From Persicaria tinctoria (Eukaryota > Streptophyta > Magnoliopsida > Caryophyllales > Polygonaceae): a stretch of DNA of 64,000 bases. Both the position numbers and the translations under genes were made by a program. How positions within the stretch are numbered: position 1 is the stretch's first letter; every line of letters starts with the position of its first letter. The stretch lies in contig JBANSL010000004.1 in NCBI GenBank assembly GCA_037127255.1, positions 71,880,627-71,944,626 on the forward strand, written 5' to 3'. Shown here piece by piece: positions 32,575-44,437 of this stretch. Under the pieces are notes generated by a model. The model had not been told where the DNA came from. It saw only the letters and a list, made by a program, of their open reading frames with translations, and ran no database searches.

Positions 32575-33132
32575 GAACCATAGGATTAAACTTGAAGCTT
32601 GATCGTGCAAAAGTGAAATTAAGCTCCTTGAGGATTTTTAGAATGTCATAGATATTTTAGATGATTTTGAAATTGATCGAGACCGAAAGGCGACGTTAAT
32701 TTGATTATCATCTAGAATTCTAAGAACTTAAAGGGTCTAAATTGGTTGCTTGAGTCCGAAAGGTGATTGTTAACCAATTTAGACACATTCGCTTTGATTC
32801 CAAAAGGAGATTTGCGATTACTTTAGACAATCTACCTTCAACAAATTCAGACAAGGTGACACGAATATTAATTTTAATTTACTAAACCATCGTTGTGGTG
32901 ATCATTACCCTAGATTTGCCTCGTATCCATTGTTTAATACCTATTTTTTTCATAGTTGTTTCTCATTAGTTGGTTACTTTCTCCCTCCATATAATCATTT
33001 CGCCTTTATTTTCTTGACTTAGTTAAATCAGTTTGAATTGATAATCGATACCACATAGTCCCTATGGATACGACACTCGATATACTACAACTGAACCCCA
33101 TACACTTATGGGTGTAGGTTTTTAGCCTATCA

Positions 33133-33670
33133 ATAGCCAAAGTTATTTGATGAAAAGGCATGATCTTTTATACCTTATGCATTGTTTTATATGGTTATCG
33201 TTGTGGTGTTGTAACCCCGATTCTAGGAGCTTTTATTTTATTGAATTTCCCACAATTTTCGTGTTGCTTCTGTTTAATTTCTGTCACTGCAAAGTTCACA
33301 TTTTGACACTAAAGTGCACTCGATATCGCCTCAATTCTAGTCGACGACGAGTAGGTCTAGTCGACGTCGAGTACCCTGTTCTACTCGACTTGCTTCGTTT
33401 TTGTTCATTTTTGTTTCTGTTGCTCTGTTTTGCAGTTTACTCGACTAAGGTAGTCGACATCGAGTACTTTACTCGAAGTCGAAGACTTCTGCTGGTTGAA
33501 TTCGAGAATTTTCCGGAACTGAAAAGGCGGGCGCTGACACGCTTCCTCGTGGATCGATCCTGACTGCCTTCTACTAAAACGGGAGAAAGTCTTGTATTTA
33601 TTTGTTGAGACATGGAGTCAGTTTGCTTTATATTTTATTTATATTTCATACTTGATTTTCCTCTACAAAA
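33133..33670 (+). repeat. A4 5' LTR, 3' part
   Basis: U5 end of a family A LTR resuming after family C: 'agccaaagttatttgatg', the 'gcatg...tatcgttgtggtg' block, a short word array (33340-33485), and a decayed terminus CTACAAAA (normally CTACAACA) directly before the primer-binding site. Confidence 0.8.
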
Positions 33671-33673
33671 AAT

Positions 33674-33691
33674 TGGCGCCATTGCCGGGGA
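33674..33691 (+). promoter_or_regulatory. Primer-binding site, tRNA-Asp type
   Basis: TGGCGCCATTGCCGGGGA, with one difference from the A1 site. Confidence 0.85.
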
Positions 33692-33787
33692 AGCAATCAA
33701 TCGCGCCCTTTTTAGTTCCTTTTACTCTTCTTTTTGCTTTTTAGTTTCATTTTACTTGTTTTTTTTTTGTTTTTATTTTTCAGGTGC

Positions 33788-36689
33788 ATGCGAAGAAATG
33801 ATCGCACACCTATAGACCCTCTTCTTGAACCTGAGTTATACTTCTTTCTACGACAAAAAATAAGGAGGATGTCGCAAGTCAACAATGAGAATGAGGTCCA
33901 GCTCACACCGGAATAGGAGCTTGAGCAACTCCGTCTACGCATTGAGGAAATCACCGCCAAAGAAGCGGAACACGGCCGAAGAGAGGCGGAATATACACAG
34001 AACCAACAATGATGGGAGACAAGGGTAGATCGTGAGGTCAACGCAAGAAGGGAACTTGAGTAGAAGATTGGGCATGTCTCAGCCAACGCAAAGGAGTATC
34101 TGCATCCTACTCTGGAAGTTCCAGAATCACTGATCGTTCTTCCCCCTGTTAATTATGAAATTCGTCCTTCTTTTATTACTGAAATTAGGAGGAGCCAATT
34201 TAGGGGAAGGCCCAATGAATGTTCTTTAGAACACGTTACTACTTTTCTAGATTTATGTGAAGCAATTGGTGATGGTGGTAATCTAGCATATCTCAAACTA
34301 AGGGCTTTTCGTTTGTTGTAGGAATAGCCTCACAGTGGCTTGAAGGATTGCCAGCACAGTCAATTCGAACTTGGAACGAATTACAGGATCTCTTCCTCAA
34401 CAAGTTATTTCTTCCTGCAAAGACAGCTACTCTCATACAACGAATCATGACTTTCAGACAAAAACCAGGAGAACCGCTTGCACAGGTCTGGTAGGGCTAC
34501 AAAAGGCTTCTGAAATCCTGTCTTGCGCATGGACAACCATCATAAGTCATCCAGGAGATCATCTTCAACTGCCTCGATGCGCCTACTAAGGATCGGATCA
34601 ACAACTACACTGCATATAGGTATCTCGAGTACACCGACGACGTGCTTGGGAGACCTTTGAGACACTGGCCAACTACGACAATACATATGGGACTTCTGCG
34701 GCCTCTGCTGACGAAAGGTATGAAAGGTCTGCCCCATCTATGTCATTGTATGTTCCACCAAAGGAGGTTGATCCGGATGTATGTGAGCAATTCCACAATG
34801 ACCAGGTACGCCGTCTTACCAAATAAGTCAAATTCTTGTCTAAAAATCAGCTTTTTTTGGAATGTGGGTCTGTGAGGCACAACACTACTGCGTGCCCCCA
34901 TATCGATCAAGTACAACTGGCAGAATCCAACGAAGAGGTAAGGTATGCAAGGGGAAAGTACTCAGGACAACATCAGAACTAGAACTGAAGCTATTATCGC
35001 CAGCCCCAGCATCAGAATTCATCGCCTTACAGAGCTCCTGGTCACCCTGACAGAGAAAGTAAGAAAGATGACCTGCAGCTGATACTTGAGGAGATGCGGA
35101 GGAACCATGCAGAAAGAAAACACTCCATTAATTCCATCTACACACAGCTGCACGACGTCAAGTCAAGGCTTGGGGAAATCGATATCTGGTGGAAATCTAT
35201 GGAGACCCAAATTGGACAACTAGCAACATCTGTCCCCAAGCAATCAGGTACGCTCCCTGGATGCTCTGAACCTAACCCTAAAGGTAAATCTACAGGACCG
35301 GTGGCTTCCATGAATCTAAGGAGTGGGCGACAGACACGAATGCCCGAGCCCAACACAAACTAGGAAGCTGCAGAGGACTACTCGACATTGACCAGACTAG
35401 TCGACCTCGACCAGCCCGTACTCGACGTCGAGGAGCCTCTACTCGATATCGACCAGAACGATGCACCTGCCCCAAAGTCGACTATTGTACTCGATGACGA
35501 CCAGCCCACTGTCAATGCTGACCACCCTTCTGCACATGTCGACCACCCTTCTGCACCTCCGATGAAGAAGAAGCTTCCTTTCCCAACAGAATCTCCAAAG
35601 GATCCAATAGAGAAGAAGTTCCAGCGTTTCATAACGATGCTTCAAAGGCTCAACGTCACAATACCCTTCATATGTAAAATTCCTCAAGGAAATCTTAAGC
35701 AAAAAGCGATCAATGGCTGATATCGCAGAGGAGTGCAACGAGATGGACATTCTAGAGAAAAGGCCAGATCCAGGTAAGTTTGCTATAACCATTGGATTTG
35801 GTAAATACAAATTTAATGCCTTATGTGACTTGGGAGCCAGTGTGAGTGTAATGCCTTTCTCAATCCGGTCCAAAGTAAAGATAGGTGCCTTAGAGCATGT
35901 GGATGCAAATTTATACATGGCGAACAACACGGTGGTCATCCCAATAGGCATGGTGGACAATGTAACAGTGCAAGTAGGTAAGTTCTTTGTCCCTGGTGAT
36001 TTCTTAGTTATTTATATGGCAGAGGACCCTGCTTGCCCAATCATTCTAGGAAGGCCCTTATTGGCGACGGTGGATGCCAACATAAGCGTAAGGACGAGAG
36101 TACTTGACTATTCTTCTAATAAAACTAAACGACAAAAAGGTCCCATGGAAGAGGTCAAATCCATATCGGCCAGGTACATCACTTGCAGGGAACTTAAATT
36201 AAGAAATATGAACCACGAGGTGCTGAAGAAGAGGGACATGGAAGCACAGGTGGAGGAGATCATGACCATCCTAAACGAGAAGAATCTACTCGACATCGAC
36301 CAAGGTAAGTCGACGTCGACTAACTATTTTTCGGATGCTTTTCCAAGTCTTAAGTATGGGGTCGATGTCGACCAGAAGTACTCGACGTTGAGTACTCTTG
36401 TCGATGTCGACCAGATCCCGAGCCCACCACTGACTGCAGCACCATCGAGTAAGCCACCCGAGGTCGAGCAGTACTCGACGTCGACAAGCCCTTTCCTCCT
36501 TGACTTCTCTTCCTCGAAGAGCAACCCACCCGAGCCAGAAAAGTACTCGACGCCGAGTACCTTACTCGACGTCGACCAGACGCATGGGTCCCCGACTTCG
36601 CCTTCCTCGACCAGCAATCCACCAGACGCAGCGGTAAGCCAAGGTATGGACATCTCTTCTCCTGTTTCAATTAAAGATTTATCTATACA
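33788..36689 (+). pseudogene. A4 gag-protease, decayed
   Basis: Starts at an ATG after a TTTTTCAGGTGC acceptor-like sequence and can be followed through many stops and frameshifts. Gag pieces (NYEIRPSFITEI, NECSLEHVTTFLDLC) lie near 34150-34330; the zinc knuckle near 34845-34890 has Phe in place of the first Cys (TTT 34854-34856). Word-rich linker 35380-35560. The protease frame is open from 35713 (CDLGASVSVMPFS, IILGRPLLATVDA). The second linker (36280-36600) is richer in TCGACGTCGA-type words than other copies. The gene is cut at 36689 by the CACTA element, so the integrase tail is missing. It is the most diverged family A copy in the window. Confidence 0.8.
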
Positions 36690-37231
36690 CACTACTAAAA
36701 AAAAGGAAATAGCTACAGATGGTTAGCCACGAATTACAGGCGACCCTATTTTCGTGTCCACTAGCGATGAAATTGGCCACGGCTGTTTCTGACCGTGGCT
36801 ATATTCGTGGCTGATACTCAATCAGGAATGACATGTCAGAACATTCGTGGCTAATAGCAACGAACCAGATGTCCGTAGCTGATTTCGTGGCTCGATTTTT
36901 GTCCGTGTTAGTAAATAGCCACGACTTCAGCCACGAATGTAATTGTCGTGGCTGTTTTCGACGCTAATCTAGCCACAACACAATAGCCGTGGCTAAATCC
37001 GTGGCTATTCATCATTGGAAATCAAATGAATTGAACATGGGTGAGTGGGCCTTGGCTCACTAGTTGTAGGCGGGCCGGATATTATCATATACTTGGGCTA
37101 TGATCCGATATGACATAACTCCGATCCGTGGCTGAAATCGGGTCTCCTAATTAATTTTCTGGGCTCGGCCAATTAGAAGCTAGTACGTGGAAAGCCCAAT
37201 ATCTAATTAGCCCATAGAAGGAAGTGGTCAT
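36690..37231 (+). repeat. CACTA left terminus and subterminal repeats
   Basis: After the terminus, about a dozen copies of TAGCCACGAAT-like or CGTGGCTA-like words in both orientations fill 36722-37012. Such subterminal repeats bind the TNPA-type protein in En/Spm elements. 37013-37231 is unique sequence before the insertion. Confidence 0.75.
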
Positions 37232-39174
37232 TGTTGTGAGGAGGAAATCGAGTATGAAATATAACAAAATAGATCAAACCAGATTCAGGCACACGCAAAT
37301 AAATACAAGACTCCTCCAATGTAGTAAGAGAAACTCAGGATCGAATCCACGAGGAAGCGTGTCAGCGGATCGTAGGCAGCTCTAAATCTCACAGACAAAG
37401 CAGCAGAAAGACCGAAACACAGAAACAAAGGCAGAAATAGAAATAAAACAGAAAAGAACAAACAAAAGCAAAGATCAAAACGAAGACAGAAAAGGCAAAG
37501 CAAAGCAGAAACAAAAGTGAGGACACAGAAGCTACTCGATCTCGAGTAACAGTCCTCGATATCGACTAAGCGACTCGACAACAGAATCTCAGAAACGAAA
37601 GCAGACAACTCGACGTAGACAAGTTCGTACTCGATATCGAGTAGAGGCTACTCTGTATCGACCAAAAACTCCTCTGTATCGATTAGCAAGACAGAAAACT
37701 GTAAATTGCAAATTTGAACCCAAACTCAGATTTCTAACAAGAATAAACTCAATATATAAAAGATTCCAAAGGCAGGGTTTCAACACCACAACGATAACCA
37801 GGCAAAGTAACACATAAAGGCACAAAAGATCATGCTTTCCATCAAAATAACTTTCGTTATTAACAAATAGGCATATAGAGGATTTCGCATAAACCCTAAT
37901 TGTTACTAACCCTTTTCACATAATTAATCCAAGTTGCATTAAGATCACTTTTGCTTCAATAACACAAACAAGGATCACCTTCAACTCTTGCAAAAGAACC
38001 ATGTTCATAGGGATAGAAGAAGAATTGCATAACAAAATCTGACCATTACCGCATCACCTCACATGGCCACCGTTGGGCTCACCCCAGCCCCAGAAGTGGG
38101 TGGACTACTCACACCTCATCGCAATCGCAGACATTGATGTATAAAAAGAAACTTGCATTAAACTATATTCAAAGCCTTTACAACCCCGGCACTCCAACTT
38201 TCGTAGAATGCCAAAACCCTAAAACCTTTGAACTCCTAAAACTTCTCTGTGGAACTACTTGTCAAACTTGTGAATTGAATGATGAAAAACCAGCCCCTAG
38301 GGCTTTATTTATAGCCTTATATTCCTTGCTAATCAAGGATAGAATCTTTCTATCTATATCTAAATTTATATCTATTTGCTTAATGATAAATAAAAGCTAT
38401 AAAGGAAATAAATCTAAAAGGAAAAGATAAATCTAAACTACGTAAGTCTTCATGTCTTGATAGATCCTCCTTCCATGGATAGATGATGATAGATCGCGGC
38501 AAAAATCGACTTCCTTCGTGTCCAAGGAATCCCAACTTTACTCGGACTGCTCAAACCGAGTAACGCTGCTCGACATGGCTACTCGACATCGAGTAGGATT
38601 CTTCGTCGACTGGACTTCTCGGGTGGCTCTGCTCGTCAAGGCTCGGACATGGCTCGGAGGTCTGGTCGATCTCGACTAGAGGTACTCAAGATCGAGTAAG
38701 GTTCCGGAGTCGGGTTGTCTCTGACTCAGTGTCCTCGATCAGCTCTACTCGATCAGGTCTGCTCGGCAAAGTTGGTCGATATCGAGTACCCTTGGCTTCA
38801 GCTTTCTGCTCTGTTCTAGAAACGCACTTTCCCGAGTCCTCTTTCGTCGGATTGACGTATGTGACCATGCGTTGGAAAGCTCTTTCCGAGGGCTACAACT
38901 CTCATGAAGACATCAAAGCTTGATTCAGAACGAAGAATGGTGAAAAAAGGCCTTTTCTCCAGCTGTACCATTCTTAACTTCTTCACGAGTTTCCTTTAAG
39001 CTCCAAAGTGCGTCCGATTTCTGCGAAATATAACCAAAACTTGTGTAGACCTCCATATATTGCAAATAAGTGTAAACTACACAGATTCTGTATTATTCTA
39101 ACCCAAATGTATGCAATGTATGCAGAAATCGATATAAAATTAAGTGTAAAACATGGCAAATTGGGCTCACAACA
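37232..39174 (-). repeat. 3' LTR of the minus-strand element (1943 bp)
   Basis: On the plus strand it runs from TGTTGTGAGGAGG to GGGCTCACAACA. TATA box (complement) at 38306-38313, leader hairpin near 38066-38102, words at 37536-37690 and 38565-38800, U3 module near 38850-38935. It is nearly identical to 50460-52404. Confidence 0.9.
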
Positions 39175-40355
39175 AACACCCCATACTTAAGCTTGCTTGT
39201 CCTCAAGCAATACTTTTAATTGTCATTCAGGGGAAGAAATCAAACTCTCAACATATTAGATTCATTCTCATATAACCCTGCAATCAATTACCATCCTCGA
39301 AAAGGTACTAGTGTCACAAATTCATGCATGTGCAATTATACAAAAGCAACATCTACTCACAAAAGGAGGGTTATGCAAAAACAATTTATGTGTGACAAAG
39401 CATTAATAATCAAGAGGACTTTAATTTAAGCTAAAAAAGGAGTAGATTGGTAAAAGGCTAAAGGTGGGCAATTTTTGGCAATGTGGTGCTTTAATGATCC
39501 GGGGAAATAGAGTATTTCCAAATTGAACTTTCACATTCCTTCTTCATAAAAATCATCACCTTTCATAATGTTTTTTTCAATATTAATGCTTTTACCTCTC
39601 TAACCTTAGCACTGCCTTCTCGCGAGTCGCAAACATGGGTGTCATGAATGGCCCCGGATACTTAGTGCGTCGGACTTCTCACCCGGTGTCCCATCTCGCC
39701 AAACTATTATCTTAGCGAGCAGGGTCGATCTTTGATCGGATTTTCTTTCACTCATTAAATTTTCCATATATTTTAAATAATTTCCTTCCAAGCTCCAATA
39801 ATGATATCAACAACACAAGCACCATATGACAATCTCCATAATGTAACATCATTCTCAACATAATCCCCGGAAAAGGTAAAGAATGGCAAATATTTAGATC
39901 ATGTGGAGCAATATTTGAAACAAGGCATAATATGGCTTTTGTGATGCATAAGCATAGGTATGGCTAGGAATTAACAATGAGCATTATATGGAAATATAAA
40001 GTCCTCCATCCTCTTATCATGCAACATGTCAAAAGCAACTTCAAATTTTACCTCCTTTCATGGTTTTCATCAAAATAATGCACTTCATTGTGACTTCCCT
40101 TTACTAGGCAATTTTATACTATATCTCTAATGAATCTAATTTTGCATCACCGAGTTCAATAAAGCTTCCATGACATTATTCAAAAAATTTCAATGGGGGT
40201 CATTTTTCAAACTTTTGGAAAACATGCATGTAAGCACATAAATCAATAATGCATTCCAAAATAGCGGGTCATTATTTCAATGGGGGTCATTTTTCAAACT
40301 TTTGGAAAACATGCATATAAGCATATAAATCAATAATGCATTCCAAAATAGCCAT
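39175..40355 (-). other. 3' noncoding region, minus-strand element (part 1)
   Basis: Complement of the family A 3' noncoding region, beginning with the polypurine tract and hairpin (39175-39212). It contains a tandem duplication of about 87 bp (copies from about 40189 and 40276). No gene. It is interrupted at 40355 by a solo LTR and resumes at 42648. Confidence 0.75.
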
Positions 40356-42647
40356 TGTTGTGAGCTGAATCTGCCATGTTTTACAGTAACTTTTATATCG
40401 ATTTCTGTATACATTTTATGCATTTGGGCTTAGATAGTACAGAACCTATGTAGTTTATGTTTATTTGCCAAATTATGGAATCTACACCAGTTTCTGTTTA
40501 AATCGCAGATTTCGAGGCATTTTTCAGCAATTCTAGAGAAGGTCGGAAAAGCTCGGAAAACAACTACAGAAGTCCAAGGTCAACACAGCAGCGAAATACA
40601 GAACCAAGCCGAGAGTCAGGGTAACTCGATCCCGAGTTGACCCTAGTCGACATCGACAACCTTGGCCGAGCAGTCTTGGTCGAGAGAGCCTGATCGAGAG
40701 AGCTGAGTCAACCCGACTTCCGGAGCCAACTCGATCTCGACAAGCCCTAGTCGAGATCGACGAAGACCAGACACCACACCCGGAGTCGAGAAGAGAAGTT
40801 GCCCGAGAAGCCGAGGACGAGAAGCCGAGCACACCTCTACTCGATCTCGACAAAGCCTTGTCGAGATCGACAAGCCATCTTGTCCGAGTCACTGCCGAGG
40901 AGTCCTCGACACCACCAGAGAGCCATCCTCGAGCAATCCTAGTCGAGATCGACGACACTTAGTCGAGATCGACGAGCGCCTAAGTCCAGATCCGAGATTG
41001 TCGAGCACACCAACCCGAGGAGACCTAGTCGCCAGAGCCATCCTACTCGACATCGACGAAGGGTTACTCGAAGTCGACGAGCACCAGGAGCCAAGTCCGA
41101 GCCACATCGAGCAGAGCAAGCCGAGAAGTCCAGTCGACGAACAATCCTCGTCGATGTCGACAAGCCGTACTCGAGGTCGAGTAGACCAGTTTCCAGAAAC
41201 TTCTCGACGAGGCCAATCCGAGTAGACTTGGGATTCCTTGGGAACGAAGGAAGTCGAGCTGGCCGAAGATCTATCCAAATCCATCAAGTTCTATCTATGG
41301 AAGACGCAATGTATCAAGACATGAAGACTTACCCTATTTAGTTTTATCCTTTCCTTTTAGATTTATTTCCATTATGTCATTTATTTATCTTTAAAAGCCA
41401 TTAGATATAAATTGAGATAGAGATAGAAGATTCTATCCTTGGCTAGCAAGGATTAGAAGGCTATAAATAAAGCCCATGGGGCTGGCTTTTCAGACATTCC
41501 AGAACACATTCCAATTAAGACGCAAGTAGAGTAGTTTAGGAGTTTAAGGTTTTTAAGGTTTTGGCTTTCTGCGAAAGTTGATTGCCAGGATTGTAAAGGC
41601 TTTGAATTTAGTTAATGCGAGATATTTCTTTCAAATTAATGATGTCAGTTATTGCGATGAGGCGTGAGTAGTCCACCCACTTCTGGGGCTGGGGTGAGCC
41701 CGACGGTGGCCATGTGAGGCGATGCGATAAAGGTCAGATTTTTATGCGATTTGTCTTCTATCCCTAGGAGCATGATTCTTTTGCGAGAGTTGAAGGTGAT
41801 CCTTGTTTGTGTTATTGAAGCGAAAGTGATCTTAATGCAACTTGGATTAATTATGCGAAAAAGGGTTAGTAACAATTAGGGTTTATGCGAGAGCCTCTAT
41901 TTGCCTAGTTGTTAATGACGAAAGTTATTTGATGGAAAGCATGATCTTTTATGCCTTTATGTGTTGTTTTGCATGGTTATCGTTGTGGTGTTGAAACCCT
42001 GGCCTTGGGAGACTTTTAATATATTGAGTTTATTTTCTGTCGAAAAGTTGAGTTTGGGTTTGAGCAGTTGCAATTTACGTTCTTTAAAGTTTCTGTCTTT
42101 CTTGTCGACATAGAGGAGACCCTTGTCGATCTCGAGTAGGCCGTGGTCGAGATCGAGTAGGGATTGGTCTGTGTCGAGTAAAGTTTCTGTTTTTGTCGAT
42201 CTTTGAAGTTTCTGTCGACTTGTTTCTTGTCGATCTCGAGTAGAGGTTGTCGAGATCGAGTTGCCTTTTGTCTGTCGAGTTGTGTTGTTTTCGATTCTGA
42301 GTTCTTTGTTGTCGACCACCTTAGTCGATCTAGAGGACAGTTACTCGACTTCGAGTAGCTTCTGTGTCCTCGAGTTACTTTCTGCTTTGCTTTTACTTTT
42401 GTTTTGCTTTGTTTATTTGCTTTTGTTTGTTATTTTCTGCCTTTGTTTCTGCGTTTCTGTCCTTTCCGCTGCTTCTGTGAGAATTTACAGCTACCTGAGA
42501 ACTGCTGACGTGCTTCTTCGTGGATTCGATCCTGACTTTCTCTTACTACAACGGGAGGAAGTCTTGTATTTATTTGCTGAGACAGGGAAGTCAGTCTGAA
42601 CTTTATTTCATATTTATTTCATACTTGACCATCCTCCTGCAACAACA
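40356..42647 (+). mobile_element. Solo LTR, family A beta-like (2292 bp)
   Basis: From TGTTGTGAGC to TGCAACAACA in plus orientation, with no internal region. Flanks GCCAT (40351-40355) and ACCAT (42648-42652) are a five-base duplication with one change. TATA box 41462-41469. Paired words at 40731/40751 and 40841/40861, among many. It lacks the U3 module, like the A2 LTRs. It is the product of recombination between the two LTRs of a former element. Confidence 0.85.
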
Positions 42648-43319
42648 ACCATGTAGCAATTCAAAGAAATAATGCACATATATGTCAAATATGATCAAAT
42701 AAATCCAATATGCACAAAGTAAGCCCTTCCCCCACCCCATACTTAAAATTTACAGTGTCCTCACTGTATAAAATCAAAAAAAACAAGAGTAAAGGAAGGA
42801 ACTCATAGAATAAAACATCGAGGAAGGCGAATCAGGGCATGTCGAGTAGGTTCCTTGTCGATATCGAGTACAGTGTACTTGATCTCGACTAGCTTGCTCT
42901 GCGTCTAGTGGTTTCTGAAGTCGAGGAGCTTGTGGGTTTGTCGATATCGAGTTGGCCTACTCGATATCGAGTAGTGTCTGGGCTGCTCCTCCTTGTTGTC
43001 GTCGACTTGGCCTTCGTCGATTCTGACTGCTTTTTAGGGACTTCTTATTCCACTTTTCGCGATCCTCATATGCTTTGCCGACTTGAAAGTGTTAGATTGC
43101 ACACAAAAACAAGACTATCCACATGAAAGACATAAAACAAAAACCAAAAACAAAAACCAAAAACCAAAAAGTTCAAAAATCCCAAAAGTTCATAAAGTTC
43201 TATATACATGCTCTAGATTTTAGAGTCGCTAGGCCGACTTTCCATTTTAGCTCAAGGTGGCATCTGTAGGGCCCATGTAGCTTGGGCCTCAAATAGGACT
43301 CCATTCTTGTCCATTAGCT
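42648..43319 (-). other. 3' noncoding region, minus-strand element (part 2)
   Basis: Complement of the beta-type region: internal polypurine-like tract at about 42724-42750, a word array at 42838-43020, and an A-rich run (complement of poly-T) at 43128-43190. No gene. Confidence 0.7.
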
Positions 43320-44437
43320 GTAATCCTCCAGAATGGATCTTGTTCACCACGAAAGGTCCCAATCACTTCTTGTTGAATTTGTTAGGGAACCAATGATCCT
43401 TTGATTTAGAGACATAGAGCTTGTCTCCAATTTCATACTCCTTGGGCTCATCATTGGAAATCCTGCATAATCGCACATACCAAGGCAAACCTCTCCCATG
43501 TATAGATAAATCTTTAATGGAAATAGGAGAAGAAAGATCCATACCTTGGCTTACCTTCGTAGAGACGGAATCGGGAACCGTGGTATTTGGTCGATCTCGA
43601 CTAGGGCTAGTCGATCTCGACAAGTCTGCAGGTTCTAGTGGTGACTTGTTCGAGGATGCAGGAGTCGACGAAGGGAGGGTTTGGTCGATCTCGACCACCT
43701 TGGTCGATCTCGAGTAGGGTTCTGGCTCTGGTGGAGTCAGCGTCGAGGAAGGAGGAGCCGAGGTCGTGAGGCGATGGTCAATATCGACTAAGGTGGTCGA
43801 TGTCAAGGAGGATCCCGGCTCTGGTGTCGTCAGCGTCGAGGAAGGCGAAGTTGAGTCCGGGCTCTGGTGGTCGATGTCGAGTACCCTACTCGATATCGAG
43901 TAGCCTGGCTCTTCAGTGTTGCTGCTCGACGATGCTGGTGCTGGTGGAGGCTTCTTGGTTTGGTCGAGATCGACGAGGGTCCTCGATGTCGAGGAGACTT
44001 GGTCGACCGTGACCCCATACTTAGTTCCTGTCAAGGCATCCGAAAAATAATTTATCCATAACGACTTACCTTGGTCTGTGTCGATTCGATTACTTGTGTT
44101 CTCCTTGAGGATTGCCATGATCTCCTCCACCTGGGCCTCCATGTCCCTTTTTTCCAGCTCCTCAAGGGTCATATTCCATACTTTAGGTTCCCCGCAAGTG
44201 ATATAGCCAGCTAAGATAGATTTGACCTCTTCCATTGGACCTGTATGCCTTTCAGTTTTATTAAAGGAAGACTCAATTACCTCATCGCTGATGTTGAAGG
44301 TGAGCACTCCTTTCCTTACGCTTATGTTGGCATCCACCGTCGCCAAGAAGGGCCTTCCTAGAATAATGGGACAAGCAGGATCTTCTTGCATATCAACAAC
44401 TAAGAAATCAGCAGGGACAAAGAATTTACCTACTTGT

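Larger units (their letters stand above)
18779..33132 (+). mobile_element. Family C LTR retrotransposon, hosting A2 and a solo LTR
   Basis: Partial 5' LTR (18779-19050, cut by family B), primer-binding site, one open frame with a zinc knuckle, AT-rich DNA with family C words, the A2 insertion (20042-27776), a C/T-rich gene-like segment, 3' noncoding DNA and the 3' LTR (30419-33132, split by a family D solo LTR). No protease or pol is recognisable. It is inserted in a family A LTR whose end resumes at 33133. Probably non-autonomous. Confidence 0.7.
30419..33132 (+). repeat. Family C 3' LTR, split by a solo LTR
   Basis: Starts TGATAGCATC and ends GCCTATCA. Positions 31200-32574 are the family D insertion; without it the LTR is about 1.34 kb. 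It holds a 'ctagggttagggtgat' block near 30992, like the other families. The 3' end matches 18779-19050. The next bases (33133) resume a family A LTR. Confidence 0.8.

Noticed and set aside
31195..32579. Target-site duplication for the family D solo LTR
   Set aside because: GAATT and GAACC match at only three of five bases; not enough to claim.
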